This document shows positions 11,152 to 21,995 of a DNA stretch of 64,000 nt, piece by piece; the stretch's first letter is position 1; each line of letters opens with the position of its first letter. The stretch comes from Adiantum capillus-veneris (taxonomy: Eukaryota; Streptophyta; Polypodiopsida; Polypodiales; Pteridaceae): the NCBI GenBank assembly GCA_014529385.2, contig CM043945.1, positions 92,738,612 through 92,802,611 on the forward strand. Direction: 5' to 3'. The translations under genes and the position numbers were made by a program. The notes under the pieces were generated by a model that searched no databases, had not been told where the DNA came from, and saw only the letters and a program-made list of their open reading frames with translations.

Positions 11152-12680
11152 TCAATCTTCATTAAGGTCATCATGGATGTCGTCTTCATAATCATCCTCA
11201 TCTACAATTTCATAATCCTCTTGTTGATTTTCTTGAAAATAAAACGGTGCATGATCACCTCTTCTTTATTCTTTTCCCTGCAATTGGTATCTCTATTTCT
11301 ATACCATCAAGCTCACTCAATGTATATGTAGCATTCCCATGCACATGTTTGATTATATGTGGGCCAAACCATCTTTTTGCAAACTTTCTCACTGCAGTAT
11401 GCTGGTTATCAAGACTACTGTCATACATCAATACCCAGTCACCTTCTTCAATAGGCTTTGGTCTAAGCCTATTCCTCTTATCAAACAAGTATTTATTTTT
11501 CAATCTTGCATCTTTCAAATGAGCTTTTGCAATCCCAACATATCCAGATCTTCTTTTCAATTGCCTTATACACAATGCAAGAAGTTCCTTTCTACTTATT
11601 TCATCTTCCCAAGGCAATACATTCCATGTAGTAATAACATCCTCAATAGGCATTATTGACTTTTGACCATTCCGCAGGCAGATATCCAGTTTTTGAGCTA
11701 TGTGTAGTCAAACCCATAAAGCATAAGATAGTAACCTTGGCCATTCATGAATTTTTCCTTTGCAAGCCTTAGCCAAAGCTTTTATGATGGGAGGATGTCC
11801 TCTCTTGCTCTTTCCATTACCTTCAGGATTGTATGCAATAGTAAGACCAAGTTTAAAACCCAATCAAGAGAAAATTTCTCTCGCCTCTCTAGCATCGAAT
11901 TCACCCCTGTCTGCAATAATTTTCCCAACACATCCATAGTGAAAAATAACGTCTTCCAAGAGAAACTTGCATACCACTTCAGTGTTCTTTGTCCGTAATG
12001 CACGACCTTCCACTTGATTAGCCAGGTCTTCTTGTGCAAGCACTGCATAACGCATTTGCCACAGTCCCAAAGGCATAGTGACTAGATCTACTACCCATTT
12101 GTAATGCATAGACAATGGGTGAGTAGGATGCAATCCATCACGGTGTTTTACATTTGACATATTAGACACGATTCCACAAACTGAGATACATCCTTGTATA
12201 TACCTTTCCACCGGTATGTTTCTTTCAATTTGGAAAATGTTGCCTATATACCGTGATGCCTGGCCCATATTTGAATTGCATCCACCTTTGCTGGACAAGG
12301 TCTTCGGCCATGAGGCCCACACATATGTCCCATAATTAGCACTTTGTTGATCCCAAACATAGATTTTTGTCCTGACAAGGTAAGATTCACCTCTTCCAAT
12401 CTGGATAAGATCTTGTCACAGTCTTCCATGTTGTTTGCCACAAATTTACGACACCTCCTCGAATCTAAAGCTTCATTTTTTCTTTTTGCGCACATCCTTT
12501 TATAGGCACATCATCAAGGAAAGGCATGGTAATTTGAGGAATAAAGTCACGCAAGACCTTATTCGTTCCATTCATCATATGTGCAACTGAGTTGGTTGCT
12601 CCCTGAGGTAAGGTACACATCCTTACCAAACCCAACGGTGTTCATGGTAGTCAAGTCCCTACTTTTTATATCTAGCAGCA
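11152..12680 (-). pseudogene. pol: Decayed second Ty3/gypsy lineage: RT joined to integrase
   Basis: Read 12680 to 11152. Reverse transcriptase palm: PQGATNSVAHM and MPFLDDVPIKG (catalytic FLDD) around 12500-12610. The thumb follows after a frameshift: DKILSRLEEVNLTLSG, then IMGHMCGPHGR. Integrase follows almost at once: core residues in WVVDLVTMP and IIADRGEFD, then a frameshifted NPEGNGKSKRGHPP, and a C-terminal KFAKRWFGPHIIKHVHGNA (GPF/Y-type). An acidic tail ends at TGA 11152-11154. RNase H is missing between thumb and integrase, so the copy carries a deletion of over 1 kb plus several frameshifts. It is clearly a different lineage from Gypsy-1 and Gypsy-2. Confidence 0.8.
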
Positions 12681-12721
12681 AGAGTTGGTCTCTCTCTCCC
12701 TTCTGCATCTCCATCTTCATC

Positions 12722-12723
12722 TC

Positions 12724-12752
<29 letters not shown>
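12722..12752. repeat. (CA)n microsatellite
   Basis: About 15 uninterrupted CA units. Confidence 0.92.
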
Positions 12753-12755
<3 letters not shown>

Positions 12756-13051
12756 TTAGTTTCATAATTAAGTAGTAATTAGAGAGAAATTAAGTACTTA
12801 AGAATCTCCTTTTCTTCCATCTCTACCTTCGTGGCAAGAAAGCAGCAATTGAAGCTTTCCATTAGAGCTTGCAGAAGATGGCTACTACGTGGTGATAGCT
12901 CATCATCTCCCTCACAAATTAGAGAGTCAATTACAAGTTAATCAACAAGGTAAGCTCTCTTTTATGGATATTTTTTTGAAGCTTTCCATTAAAGCTTGCA
13001 AGAGGAATTCTTCCTAAATTTCAAAAAATCCTATTAAGACCATATTAGGTA
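12753..13051. other. No gene seen
   Basis: AT-rich DNA with a short direct repeat: GAAGCTTTCCATTA occurs near 12852 and again near 12976, each followed by AGCTTGCA. Confidence 0.5.
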
Positions 13052-15740
13052 TTATGCTAGAAATCCCGCATTATGGGAATCTCCAAATTGACCAAATTCA
13101 TGTAATTTGGGAATTTCCAACTTAAAGTGGGAAAAAAGGAGACAAACTTGTAGATAAGATAGAGTGAAGATCTTATTGGATTGTGGTGTTGATAAACACC
13201 AAAAGTCAAGAGGATGAACAAAGCATGAATTTGAAGAAACTCTCTTAATTAAATAAAAGAAAGAAAGGTCGATACAGCTAGAGATCTTGTTTACAAAATT
13301 GACTCTTATAGTCACAATAGAAGCTCCGCATAATCTACTCCAAATTTGATGCCATATCCAAATTTTATCCAAGAGTGGTTGATGTGCATGAGCAAGACTT
13401 GCTTTAGCTTTTAGAGCATGTCTTTCTGGAATCTTAATTTTAAAAAATGGTCCTTCTTTGCTGAGTCTCCATGACCAAACAATTGCATCTACCGTTTCCC
13501 ACACTTGTGGGTCCTTGCAATTGATAGCCCAAAAACCCTTCCAGCAATTAGTGTAAGCTTGAGTATCCGTCATCCCACTCTTTTTTGCGAATCAAATTTT
13601 TTTTGTAGTTTGGTGATGTAGGCTCATTATCAATGTATGATAAAGCCATTGTGAGCCACTCTGGATAGATCTCCATGTCACTTGGAGCTAGCATAAAAAA
13701 GTCACCTTGGTGCACATCAGACGTAGGGTCAAACTCTTCCCTTGGTCTATCTCGCCAAGGACCACAAAAATGATCATTTAACTCTTCAAGGCCTAGGAAT
13801 CTTTCTACTCCTTGTTGTAAGCTCGTTGTAGTGGATTGTAGGTGACAAGAGTCCTGAATTGTTGGCCAAAAATTTTCATACAAGCCTCTCTCTGATATAG
13901 TTGCTTTTCCCAGCTCGTAAATCACCTTACTCCAGTAATCTATCACAGGTCTATAATACCGTGGCACATTTGAACCATTTCCTAGATTTTGCCAAATCTT
14001 AATATAATTCTTCAACCCTAATATCACTTCTTCGTGAGCCTTGACATATTCTGCCATTGGCACCAAAGGTGGATCTCCATGTGGCAACATTGGATTGCCT
14101 TCTATGTCAGTTTTCCAAAGGTGAATGCTTTCATTCCAACTTGATACACCTACATGTGCCTTATACTACATCATTGGTGTCTCATCTTGCATAAAAAACC
14201 TAAATTGAAGTGGTTTGGAATGTCCAACAAGTATGTCTTGTCCATCACAAAGATAACCATCACAATATTGCTTGAAATCGGAGACCTTTTCAAGCAAAAA
14301 TGGGGCCGGAGATGAAGATGAACTATTTCGTAATGTATCCATCAAGTGTGGCAAAGTATATGTTTGTGTAACTCTCAATTTTTTTGAAAACTTACTGAAC
14401 ATGGCATCTATGTCCTCATGTGTATGCCCAACCATAAAAAATCCTAGTTGGATGGTTTTGAAAACACCCCTTGCAACAAGCATTGACAAATAGGCAAATA
14501 AGTATCGATTTTTGTTTTCCCCTGCACAATTATCCAATTGTAGTAACAATTCCTCTGGCAACTTGCAAAATGTTGTCCACGATTTCTCTTCTATAGCTTT
14601 CGATGGTTGCACGATGGGCTCTTTTCCATCACTCAAGTTGTGGTGATCTACAGCATCCCTTGAGTTCAAAACATGTAGTAGAGAGATACTACTCCTTGGT
14701 AGTCCATTTGTTGCTAGATCACCAAGAGGATGCTTATCTATCCTCTCTAAGTTATGTAAACAATTAGCAATTGAGCCAATTGTAAGATTTGGATCAGCTG
14801 GCCACAAACCATTCAAGAAAAAGTGACCATAATTACCTTCTTCGTGGCCATGAGTGATCATACCTATCAAAGCCACCTGCAAATTGTATCCTGAATCCAC
14901 ACCCTTAGCAACAATGCGTAATCTAGGATTGGTAGTCTTCTTTTGATCCATCTTATTATGGATTATACAACATCTTATACTTTTGTGGTTGAGTTTCTGA
15001 ATATGTGCGCCATGCATAATATAAGTGCCTACAACTCTTCTGTTGTGCCATGTGAACTTCTCTTTCTCTCAAGAGAAGAGCTCTCTCTTCAAGAGAAGGT
15101 TTAGCTTCTAGCCTTGCCTTGATTGAACTACAAATATTGCACTTAGAGAACTCACTTGTCTTTGTTAAAGTGACTTGTGGATACTCTTTGTTCCAAATTC
15201 TACCGAAAGAAGATTGAGATAACTTCTTCTCATAGCCCATTTGGTCCAGTGTTGTGTTGATTTCGCTTAAAATGTGAACTTGTTTGTACATTGATGGAAT
15301 CACTAATTGAGCCTCTCTTGAGCCATCTAGTAGTGTTCTGCTTCTATGTGGCATCTTCTCAGAGTTGTTATCCACAAATTCATTTAATAGTACTCTCGCT
15401 ACACTAGTATGTTGAAGTCCTCTTCTCAATGTACATGTGTTACCATTCACATATTGGCGCGCACCGTTTTCAAAATTTTCCTTGTAGCGGTAAAATGATG
15501 TCTTTGGTATTTCATGTAGCTCATACCATGCTCTGCAGCAAACAATAGAGCCATTTATCTTGAATTGGTATCGCATCTTCTCATCTTTCTGATAGCATAT
15601 AGATAGAACATCATATACATAATTTGTGCGTGCTTTTTGAGACTCTCCCCAAAATTCTTGCCATAATCTTGTAACCAAACCACAATCTGCAAACTAACAG
15701 CATTTTTTTCCACAACAATCAATGCATGAAACCCTTTGAA
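13052..15740 (-). pseudogene. DUF7869-type protein, DDE-transposase-like, frameshifted
   Basis: Read right to left across four overlapping frames. A Cys-rich start (CCGKKCC, about 15715) leads into 15678-14956, with a helix-turn-helix-like FYRYKENFENG and SKCNICSSIKAR. A frameshift leads to 15017-14166: MDQKKT, then LDNCAGENKNRYLFAYL and GFFMVGHTHEDIDAMF, the signature block of DUF7869 proteins. Next come 14090-13548 (GDFFMLAPSD) and, after another shift, 13573-13052 (NCWKGFWAINCKDP). The Asp in LDNC and the GHTHEDID acids are candidate RNase H-fold catalytic residues (inference). In place of the usual acidic residue before MDQ I see IIHNK, perhaps a lost catalytic Asp. The last ~90 residues of the 13052 ORF look non-coding. 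Family recalled from knowledge; transposase role inferred. Confidence 0.65.
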
Positions 15741-15809
15741 TTGACTGGCTGAAATATAAAAAGTAAAAGCTGGTGTTGCTTGCACTTTTTGAGTCCTATT
15801 GATGAAACT

Positions 15810-16552
15810 CTATCGTCTCTTCCTTAGCAAAGGGGCATCAACACTACCATCAAGTTTTTTCCTAGCATTGTCATCGTTGGATACATTCTCACATCTAGTA
15901 TGCATCCCATCAACAGGAACAAAGCGTTGTAGTGGGCTCCCATCCAACATGGTTGTCTGTTGGATGGGCCACTTTAGCAAAGTAATGCTTCCCACTTCAG
16001 GCATATTCTCACTGATTGCATTCTCCCTTTCAATACCTACGCCCACAAAGTCATCACCAAGTACCTGAAAATCAACATAATCATGTGGAAATACATACAA
16101 GATGGTCCCTTCATTCACAGTGTGCATCATTGTGTCGTCCTTTAAAAGGACCCTTTGATTTCTGCAAGATTCGCGTATTGACATTTCAAACTCTGGGCTT
16201 GTAATAGGTATTGCATCTATGCCTAGAGGATCAATATGATCCCCTTGTTCATCAACACTATAGCTTTCATTTGTGTCAATTACGTTGTCATTCATTATGG
16301 ATTTTTGCAAAAGAAGCTTAGGCCATCGAACAACACTCCATAATGAGCTTTGGAGAGATGTAGTATGCATTGTAGAAAAAGGGAGGACCACATCCTTCAA
16401 ACATTCCTCCACTAGTATAGATACATTTCCTTGCCCTATCTTTGTACCACCACAAGTGGAATCAGGATTTGTTCTACACACACAACCAATACCAACAATT
16501 TCATTATCAAGTACCATATACACTTTCTCCCTAGATTCAAAGTCCATCCTGT
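15810..16552 (-). CDS. TNP1/En-Spm-like ORF upstream of the transposase-like gene
   Basis: About 247 residues from MDFESREKVYMVLDNEIVG. That start sits just after AG of a likely splice acceptor (CTTACAG), so an upstream exon is likely. The first ~90 residues (VLDNEIVGIGCVC, GGTKIGQGNVSILVEE, DVVLPF, RWPKLLL) follow the pattern of plant transposase Tnp1/En-Spm-like domains: beta-rich, with a G-x-x-(L/I)-G step and a closing W-P. The second half repeats a similar plan (ILYVFPHDYVDFQVLG, LLKWPIQ). The stop at 15810 is in frame with further open sequence towards the DUF7869-type gene, so both may be one gene. A partial copy of the first exon lies at 46122-46238. Not certain to be transposon-derived. 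Confidence 0.45.
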
Positions 16553-16670
16553 AAGTTGAAAAGAAACACCTTGTTAATTTCATATTTATAGATAAATTCT
16601 CTTTGAAAAAAGATGTATAAGTTACATTACACATTACACAAGGGTTGTGAATACTATAACTCTATAGACA

Positions 16671-18560
16671 TTGCTATATTAGATCGTAGTTTGGACAAAT
16701 GGTGGACCTAGTTGTAATGGCCAGTGTGCAAGGTGCTATTTTAGGAACTTGCTTGTCAATGTCCAAGTATCTCTTGCTTCTTCAAATGGAAGTAAGGTTG
16801 GACAAGGGGGGATCCTGAAACCAAAAGCCCCTTTCTATATGAGGTAAAGCTTGGAGACATGGTGGACCTAGTTTTAATGGCTATTGTTCAAGGTGAACTA
16901 TTGTAGGAACTTGCTTCCCAATGTCCAAATATCCCTTGCTTCTTTCAATGGAAGTAAGGTTGGACAAGTGGTGGATCTTGAAACCGACAATCCCTTTTTC
17001 TATATGAGAGTAAAGCTTAGACAAGTGATGGACCTAGATTTAATGTCCACTTTCCAAGGTGGTATTGTAGGAACTTGATTCCCAATGTGTGAGTATCTTT
17101 TTCTTCTTGTAGGAACTTGCTTCCCAATGTCCAAGTAGCCCTTGCTTCTTTCAATGGAAGTACGGTTGGACAAGTGGTGGAGCTTGAAACCGACAGTCTC
17201 CAAGGTGGTATTGTAGGAACTTGATTCCCAATGTGTGAGTATCTTTTTCTTCTTGTAGGAACTTGCTTCCCAATGTCCAAGTAGCCCTTGCTTCTTTCAA
17301 TGGAAGTACGGTTGGACAAGTGGTGGAGCTTGAAACCGACAGTCCCTTTTTCTATATGAGAGTAAAGCTTGGACAAGTGATGGACCTAGATTTAATGTCC
17401 ACTTTCCAAGGTGGTATTGTAGGAACTTGATTCCCAATGTGCAAGTACCTCTTGCTTCTTTCAATGGGAGTATGGTTGGACAAGTGGTGAACCTAGTTAA
17501 TGTACAAGGTGAACTATTGTAGGGCCTTGGTTCTCAATGTCCAGGTAACCCTTGCTTCTTTTACTGGAAGTAAGGTGGGAGCTTGAAACCGACAATCCCT
17601 TTTTCTATATGAGAGTGAATCTTGGACAAATGATGGACCTAGTTTTAATGTCTAGATTCCAAGGTGGTATTGTAGGAACTTGATTCCCAATGTGCAAGTA
17701 TCTCTTTCTTTTATCAATGGAAGTATGGTTGGATAAGTGGTGGACCTAGTTAATGTACAAGGTGAACTATTGTAGGAACTTGCTTCCCAATGTCCAAGTA
17801 GCCCTTGCTTCTTTCAATGGAAATAAGGTTGGACAAGTGGTAGAGCTTGAAACCGACAATCCCTTTTTCTATATGAGAGTAAATCTTGGACAAGTGATGG
17901 ACCTAGTTTTGATGTTTAGTTTCCAAGGTGGTATTGTAGGTACTTGATTCCCAATGTGCCACTGCCTCTTGCTTCTTTCAATGGGAGTATGGTTGGACAA
18001 GTGGTGGACCTACTTAATCTACACGGTGAACTATTGTAGGGACTTGGTTCTCAATGTCCAAGTAGCCCTCGCTTCTTTTAATGGAAGTAAGGTTGAACAA
18101 GTGGTGGAGCTTGAAACCAACAGTCCCTTTTATATATGAGAGTAAAGGTTGGACAAGTGGTGGACCTAGTTTTGATGGCCAGTGTCCAAGGTGGTGTAGG
18201 ATCTTGGTTCCCAATGTCCAAGTATCTCTTGCTTCTTTCAATGCAAGTAAGGCTGGACAAGTGATGGATCTTGAAACCAAAAGTCCCTTTCTAAATGAGA
18301 GTAAAGATTGGACAAGTGGTGGACCTAATTTTAATGACCAATGTCCAAGGTGAACTATTGTAGGGCCTTGCTTCTCGATGTCCAAGTAGCCCCTTGCTTA
18401 TTTTAATGGAAAAAAAATGGAGTAGTGGTGGATCTTGAAACAAAAACCCCCGTGCTTTATTTGAGGGTAGCTTGGACAAGTGGTGGACCTAGTTTTAATG
18501 GCCAAGGTTCAAGGTGAACTCCAAGCAGTTGGTCCAACTATAATAGAGTATAGCTTGGAC
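16671..18560 (+). repeat. Core-motif tandem array, type I
   Basis: Irregular tandem array. Its cores read TTGGACAAGTGGTGGACCTAG or TTGGACAAGTGGTGGAGCTTG, all on the plus strand. They alternate with spacers such as GGAACTTGCTTCCCAATGTCC and GACAATCCCTTTTTCTATATG. Units pair two cores with different spacers, giving longer periods of about 150-230 bp. ORFs on both strands read through the repeats and are not genes. Confidence 0.85.
17058..17350 (+). repeat. Near-perfect ~147-bp tandem duplication in type I array
   Basis: The block starting GGTGGTATTGTAGGAACTTG and ending CTTGAAACCGACAGTC occurs twice back to back (starts about 17058 and 17205) with essentially no differences, while the rest of the array has diverged. 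This implies a recent unequal exchange or slippage. Confidence 0.7.
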
Positions 18561-19094
18561 AAGTGGTGCACCTCCAAGTTTTAATGAAAAACATAGGTCA
18601 ATTTCTAGGCTTTACTTCCTAATGTCCACGTAGCCCTTGCTTTTTTCAATGGAACAAGGTTGATAGTAGGGCCTTTCTTCGCAATTTCCGAGTATCCCTT
18701 GCTTTCTGCAATGGAAGCTTGGAGAAGTGATGGACGTAGTTTTAATGGCCAATGCTGAAGGTGAATTACTAGATGATCCTAAAGTAAAAAAAGTACTTGC
18801 TTCAACAAGGACAAGTAGCAAAGATTTGACAGCTGGTGAAATTTGGAAAAAAAACCCAAGCTTCCTATGACGAGAATAGCTTTGAGCATGGTTTAGGCAT
18901 GTTGTGGATATGGTTAATGTTCTAGGAAAATTTGAGTTCTGAGCTCCAAAATAAGTCATTCTCCACCACTTATTTATGTTGATTGTCCTTGGTGAGTTGT
19001 GAAGCAAGGAAAGAGACTAGGTTTTAGATACAAATATTATCTAAGCTAGAGCACATTTGAAAAATGGAATAAGGTGGTTCAACAAGAGTTTAGA
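18561..19094. other. No gene seen; decayed array edge
   Basis: A few diverged cores continue to about 18740 (for example GGAGAAGTGATGGACGTAG). Beyond that the DNA is AT-rich and unremarkable. Confidence 0.5.
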
Positions 19095-19566
19095 TTGGGG
19101 TTTGGTGTAGCACCCCAAGCGGGTCCCGTGGGGTTTGGGACAGCATTCCAAGCAGAGGCAAGGGGCAGCAGCCCCTATGGGCTTAGGGGCAACGCCCCAA
19201 GCCGGGTTGAGGGGCGGCAACCCTGTGGGGTTTGGGGAAGTACCCAAAGCGAGGTCAAGGGACGGCAGCCCCTGTGGGGTTCGGGGCAAGGCCCCGAGCA
19301 GGGTCGAGCGGCGGCAGCCCCCGCAGGGTTCGAGTTAGCACCCCAAGCAGGGTCAAGGGGCAGCAGCCCCTGTGGGGTTCGGGCCAATGCCCCAAGCAGG
19401 GTTGAGGGGCGGCAGCTCTCAAGGATTTGGGGCAGCACCCCAAGCGGGGTCAAGGGGCGGCGACCCCTGTGGGGTTCGGGGCAACGCCCTGAGCAAGTTC
19501 GAGGGGCGGCAACCCCCGCGAGGTTTGGGGCAGCGCCCAAAGCGGGGTCAAGGGGCAGCATCCCCT
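19095..19566. repeat. GC-rich 49-bp minisatellite with paired hairpins
   Basis: About ten units of 48-49 bp (GGGG starts at 19186, 19234, 19283, 19381, 19429, 19478, 19527). Each unit carries two short palindromes of the type GGGGCAACGCCCC and GGGGCGGCAGCCCC joined by AAGCAGGGTCGA and TGTGGGGTTC. The period is not a multiple of three, so the long ORFs on both strands here are not protein repeats. It is far richer in G+C than its surroundings. Confidence 0.85.
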
Positions 19567-20007
19567 TGTCGCCTCTTGATATTTTTTAAAACAAGAAGTT
19601 TTTAATGTAAAAAATCAATGAGGTTTTACCTCTTTTTAACATGAACTTTTAATTGTACGGTATGCCAAATTTGCTCAAAACGAAAGCAAAATGCTCAAAA
19701 GGCCTAGTGAGTTTTAAGTTTTAAAGTACACGTGGCATTTTAGATAACCCTACCACAAAAACACATAGCGAACCAACGAAACACAGATGAAACAGGGGAG
19801 ATTCATTCTTGCACGCAGAGAGGAATTTCTTGCTCACGCACACAAGGAAACCATAGCGCATGCAAAACAGGTTGTGCGCAACACGATAGGGGCGACATCG
19901 CATTCAAAAGAGGGACAACAAAGGCAATCACAATCAAGGCTTCGACATCACAAAAAGAAAAAAACGGGGACTTTGTAAATGGAAAGCGTTTGACAAGGTG
20001 CATTTCA

Positions 20008-20065
<58 letters not shown>

Positions 20066-20865
20066 ACTCTCCATCTACATTAGGTTTTTGTCTTTATGTT
20101 TTGCTCTCCAAGAAACCAAAATGGTTCTCTTTCTCTGTGTTGTTGTCTTACACACACATACACATGGGTGTTTTGCACACACACACAACCCACACATAAA
20201 CATGATGAAAACTCCTTTCCTTCACGCTGTTCACCTTCCTTGCTCCCATCATAAAGACCCACATACACACCAAATCACACATATTTACATAGATACGCTA
20301 TCTCTCTCTATCTCTCTCACACATACATATACACAAAATACAAATTTCTAATTCTTGCTCTATTTGGCCTACTTCTGTATGTGCATCCATCGATAATAAT
20401 GTAGTGTATTCATGTTGTGAATATCACTGGTAGTGTGTTTTCTTTGCCTATGTATGTAGGTACATATGTTTATGTATATGAGTGGTAGAAATGTATACTA
20501 TCTCATGGTGATATACATACAGAATGTACAAATACATATGCTTGTACATGACATAGTATGGATACATGACATACATATATATACACAGAATTTCTTTTTG
20601 TACATAAGCATGTAAATTTCAGTAGTTGACTTACTTGTGTCTTCGAGTGAAGTAGCTTTCTTTGATATTTTGCTGCTTTCTGTCTAACGCCTCTGTAAAT
20701 GTGATTCCTTCTTTAATTTCTCAACAAAGGTAATGTAGCGTACTGAGGTTTCTAGTGAACATGATAGTTGAAACTAGGAGAGACTCATAGATAATACATG
20801 AAATGAAAAGTTACCTACTATTAGGATGAAATAAGATAGTTCTCAGTATAAAGAAGGTTATAGAT
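19567..20865. other. No gene seen; includes (CT)n at 20012-20062
   Basis: AT-rich non-coding DNA with a CT microsatellite, CA-rich stretches around 20150-20340, and TA/CATA-rich DNA around 20440-20600. No reading frame with protein character. Confidence 0.5.
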
Positions 20866-21995
20866 TGAGGTTGGACAAGTGGTGGACCTTGCTGTAATGC
20901 TGTAACATCTCCCTCAAGTAGAAAATTTTTACTTGAAACGGGAAATTTTCAATTTACACGGATAAATTTTGAATTTTGAATAAAAGCAAGAAAACTTAAA
21001 TCTAGGCGGGAAACTTTTAATTTAGGTCGGACAAGTGGTGGATCTAGAAACCAAGCAAGCCATGATGTTAGATATAATAGCCAATGATAGGTGTTACATG
21101 TGGTGGACCTTTCATTGATTCTCCATGCTTACCTTAGACTATGATCCTTGTGGCTCTCTATGCTCCAATGGAGCTTAGATTGGACAAGTGGTGGACCTTG
21201 CATCAATTCCCCATGCTTAGCTTAGATTGTAGACCTTGTGGTTGTCTATACTTTAATGAATCTTAGTGTGGACAAGTGGTGGACCTTGTGGCTATCTGTG
21301 TGTCAATAATAGAGTTTAGCTTGCAGAAGTTTCTAAGATTGTCACTCTTTTTGCTTCAATGATAGATTTTGCCTTCAATGATAGACCTTGCATCATTTCA
21401 ACTTAGACTAAGGATCTTGTGGCTCTGTATTGTTCAAATGCGCTTAGCTTGAATAAGTGGTGGACCTTGTGGCTCTCTATGCTTTGATGGGTCTTGGACC
21501 CATGCATTTTTCTTCCATGCTAACTTAGACTATGGACCTTGCATCTCTCTATTCTTGACTGGACCTTAGCTTGGATAAGTCATAGACCTTGTTGCTTTTC
21601 ACGCTTTAATGGGACTTTTCTTAGACAAGTGGTGGAACCTTGCATCCATTCTTTATGCTTAAATTAGATCGTGGACCTTGTGGCTCTCTATGCTTCAATG
21701 GATCCTAGCTTGGACAAGCGGTTGACCTTCCGGCTCTTGATTCTACAATAGAGTGGGTCTCTATGCTAGAATAAATCTTAGCTTAAACAAGTGGTGAACC
21801 TTGTGAATCTCTATGCTTCAATAGAGCTTAGGCTTCGATAAATGGTGGACCTTGCATTAGTTCTCCATACATATATTAAATTATGGACCTTGTAAGTATT
21901 TATGATACAATGGAGATTAGGTTGGACACGTGGTGGACCTTGTGGCTCTCTATGCTTGAATCCCAAATTTTAGTCTAAATGGCCAAGTGGTGGAT
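20866..21995 (+). repeat. Core-motif tandem array, type II
   Basis: Units of roughly 50-60 bp built as TTGGACAAGTGGTGGACCTT, then GTGGCTCTCTATGCTTCAAT, then GGAGCTTAGC. The same flavour recurs at 46250-47030. All cores are in plus orientation. Spacing and sequence are degenerate. Confidence 0.8.

Noticed and set aside
13052-13330. C-terminal part of the 173-aa ORF as a genuine domain
   Set aside because: After about residue 90 the composition becomes AT-driven and loses family-like motifs; likely non-coding extension.
16884-18479. Many 60-120 aa ORFs on both strands with repeated peptides
   Set aside because: They read through the type I array; the same peptide appears in different frames because unit lengths are not multiples of three.
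19041-19605. Long ORFs (up to 171 aa) on both strands in GC-rich DNA
   Set aside because: Produced by a 49-bp minisatellite with few stop codons; the period shifts frame each unit, and both strands look equally 'coding'.
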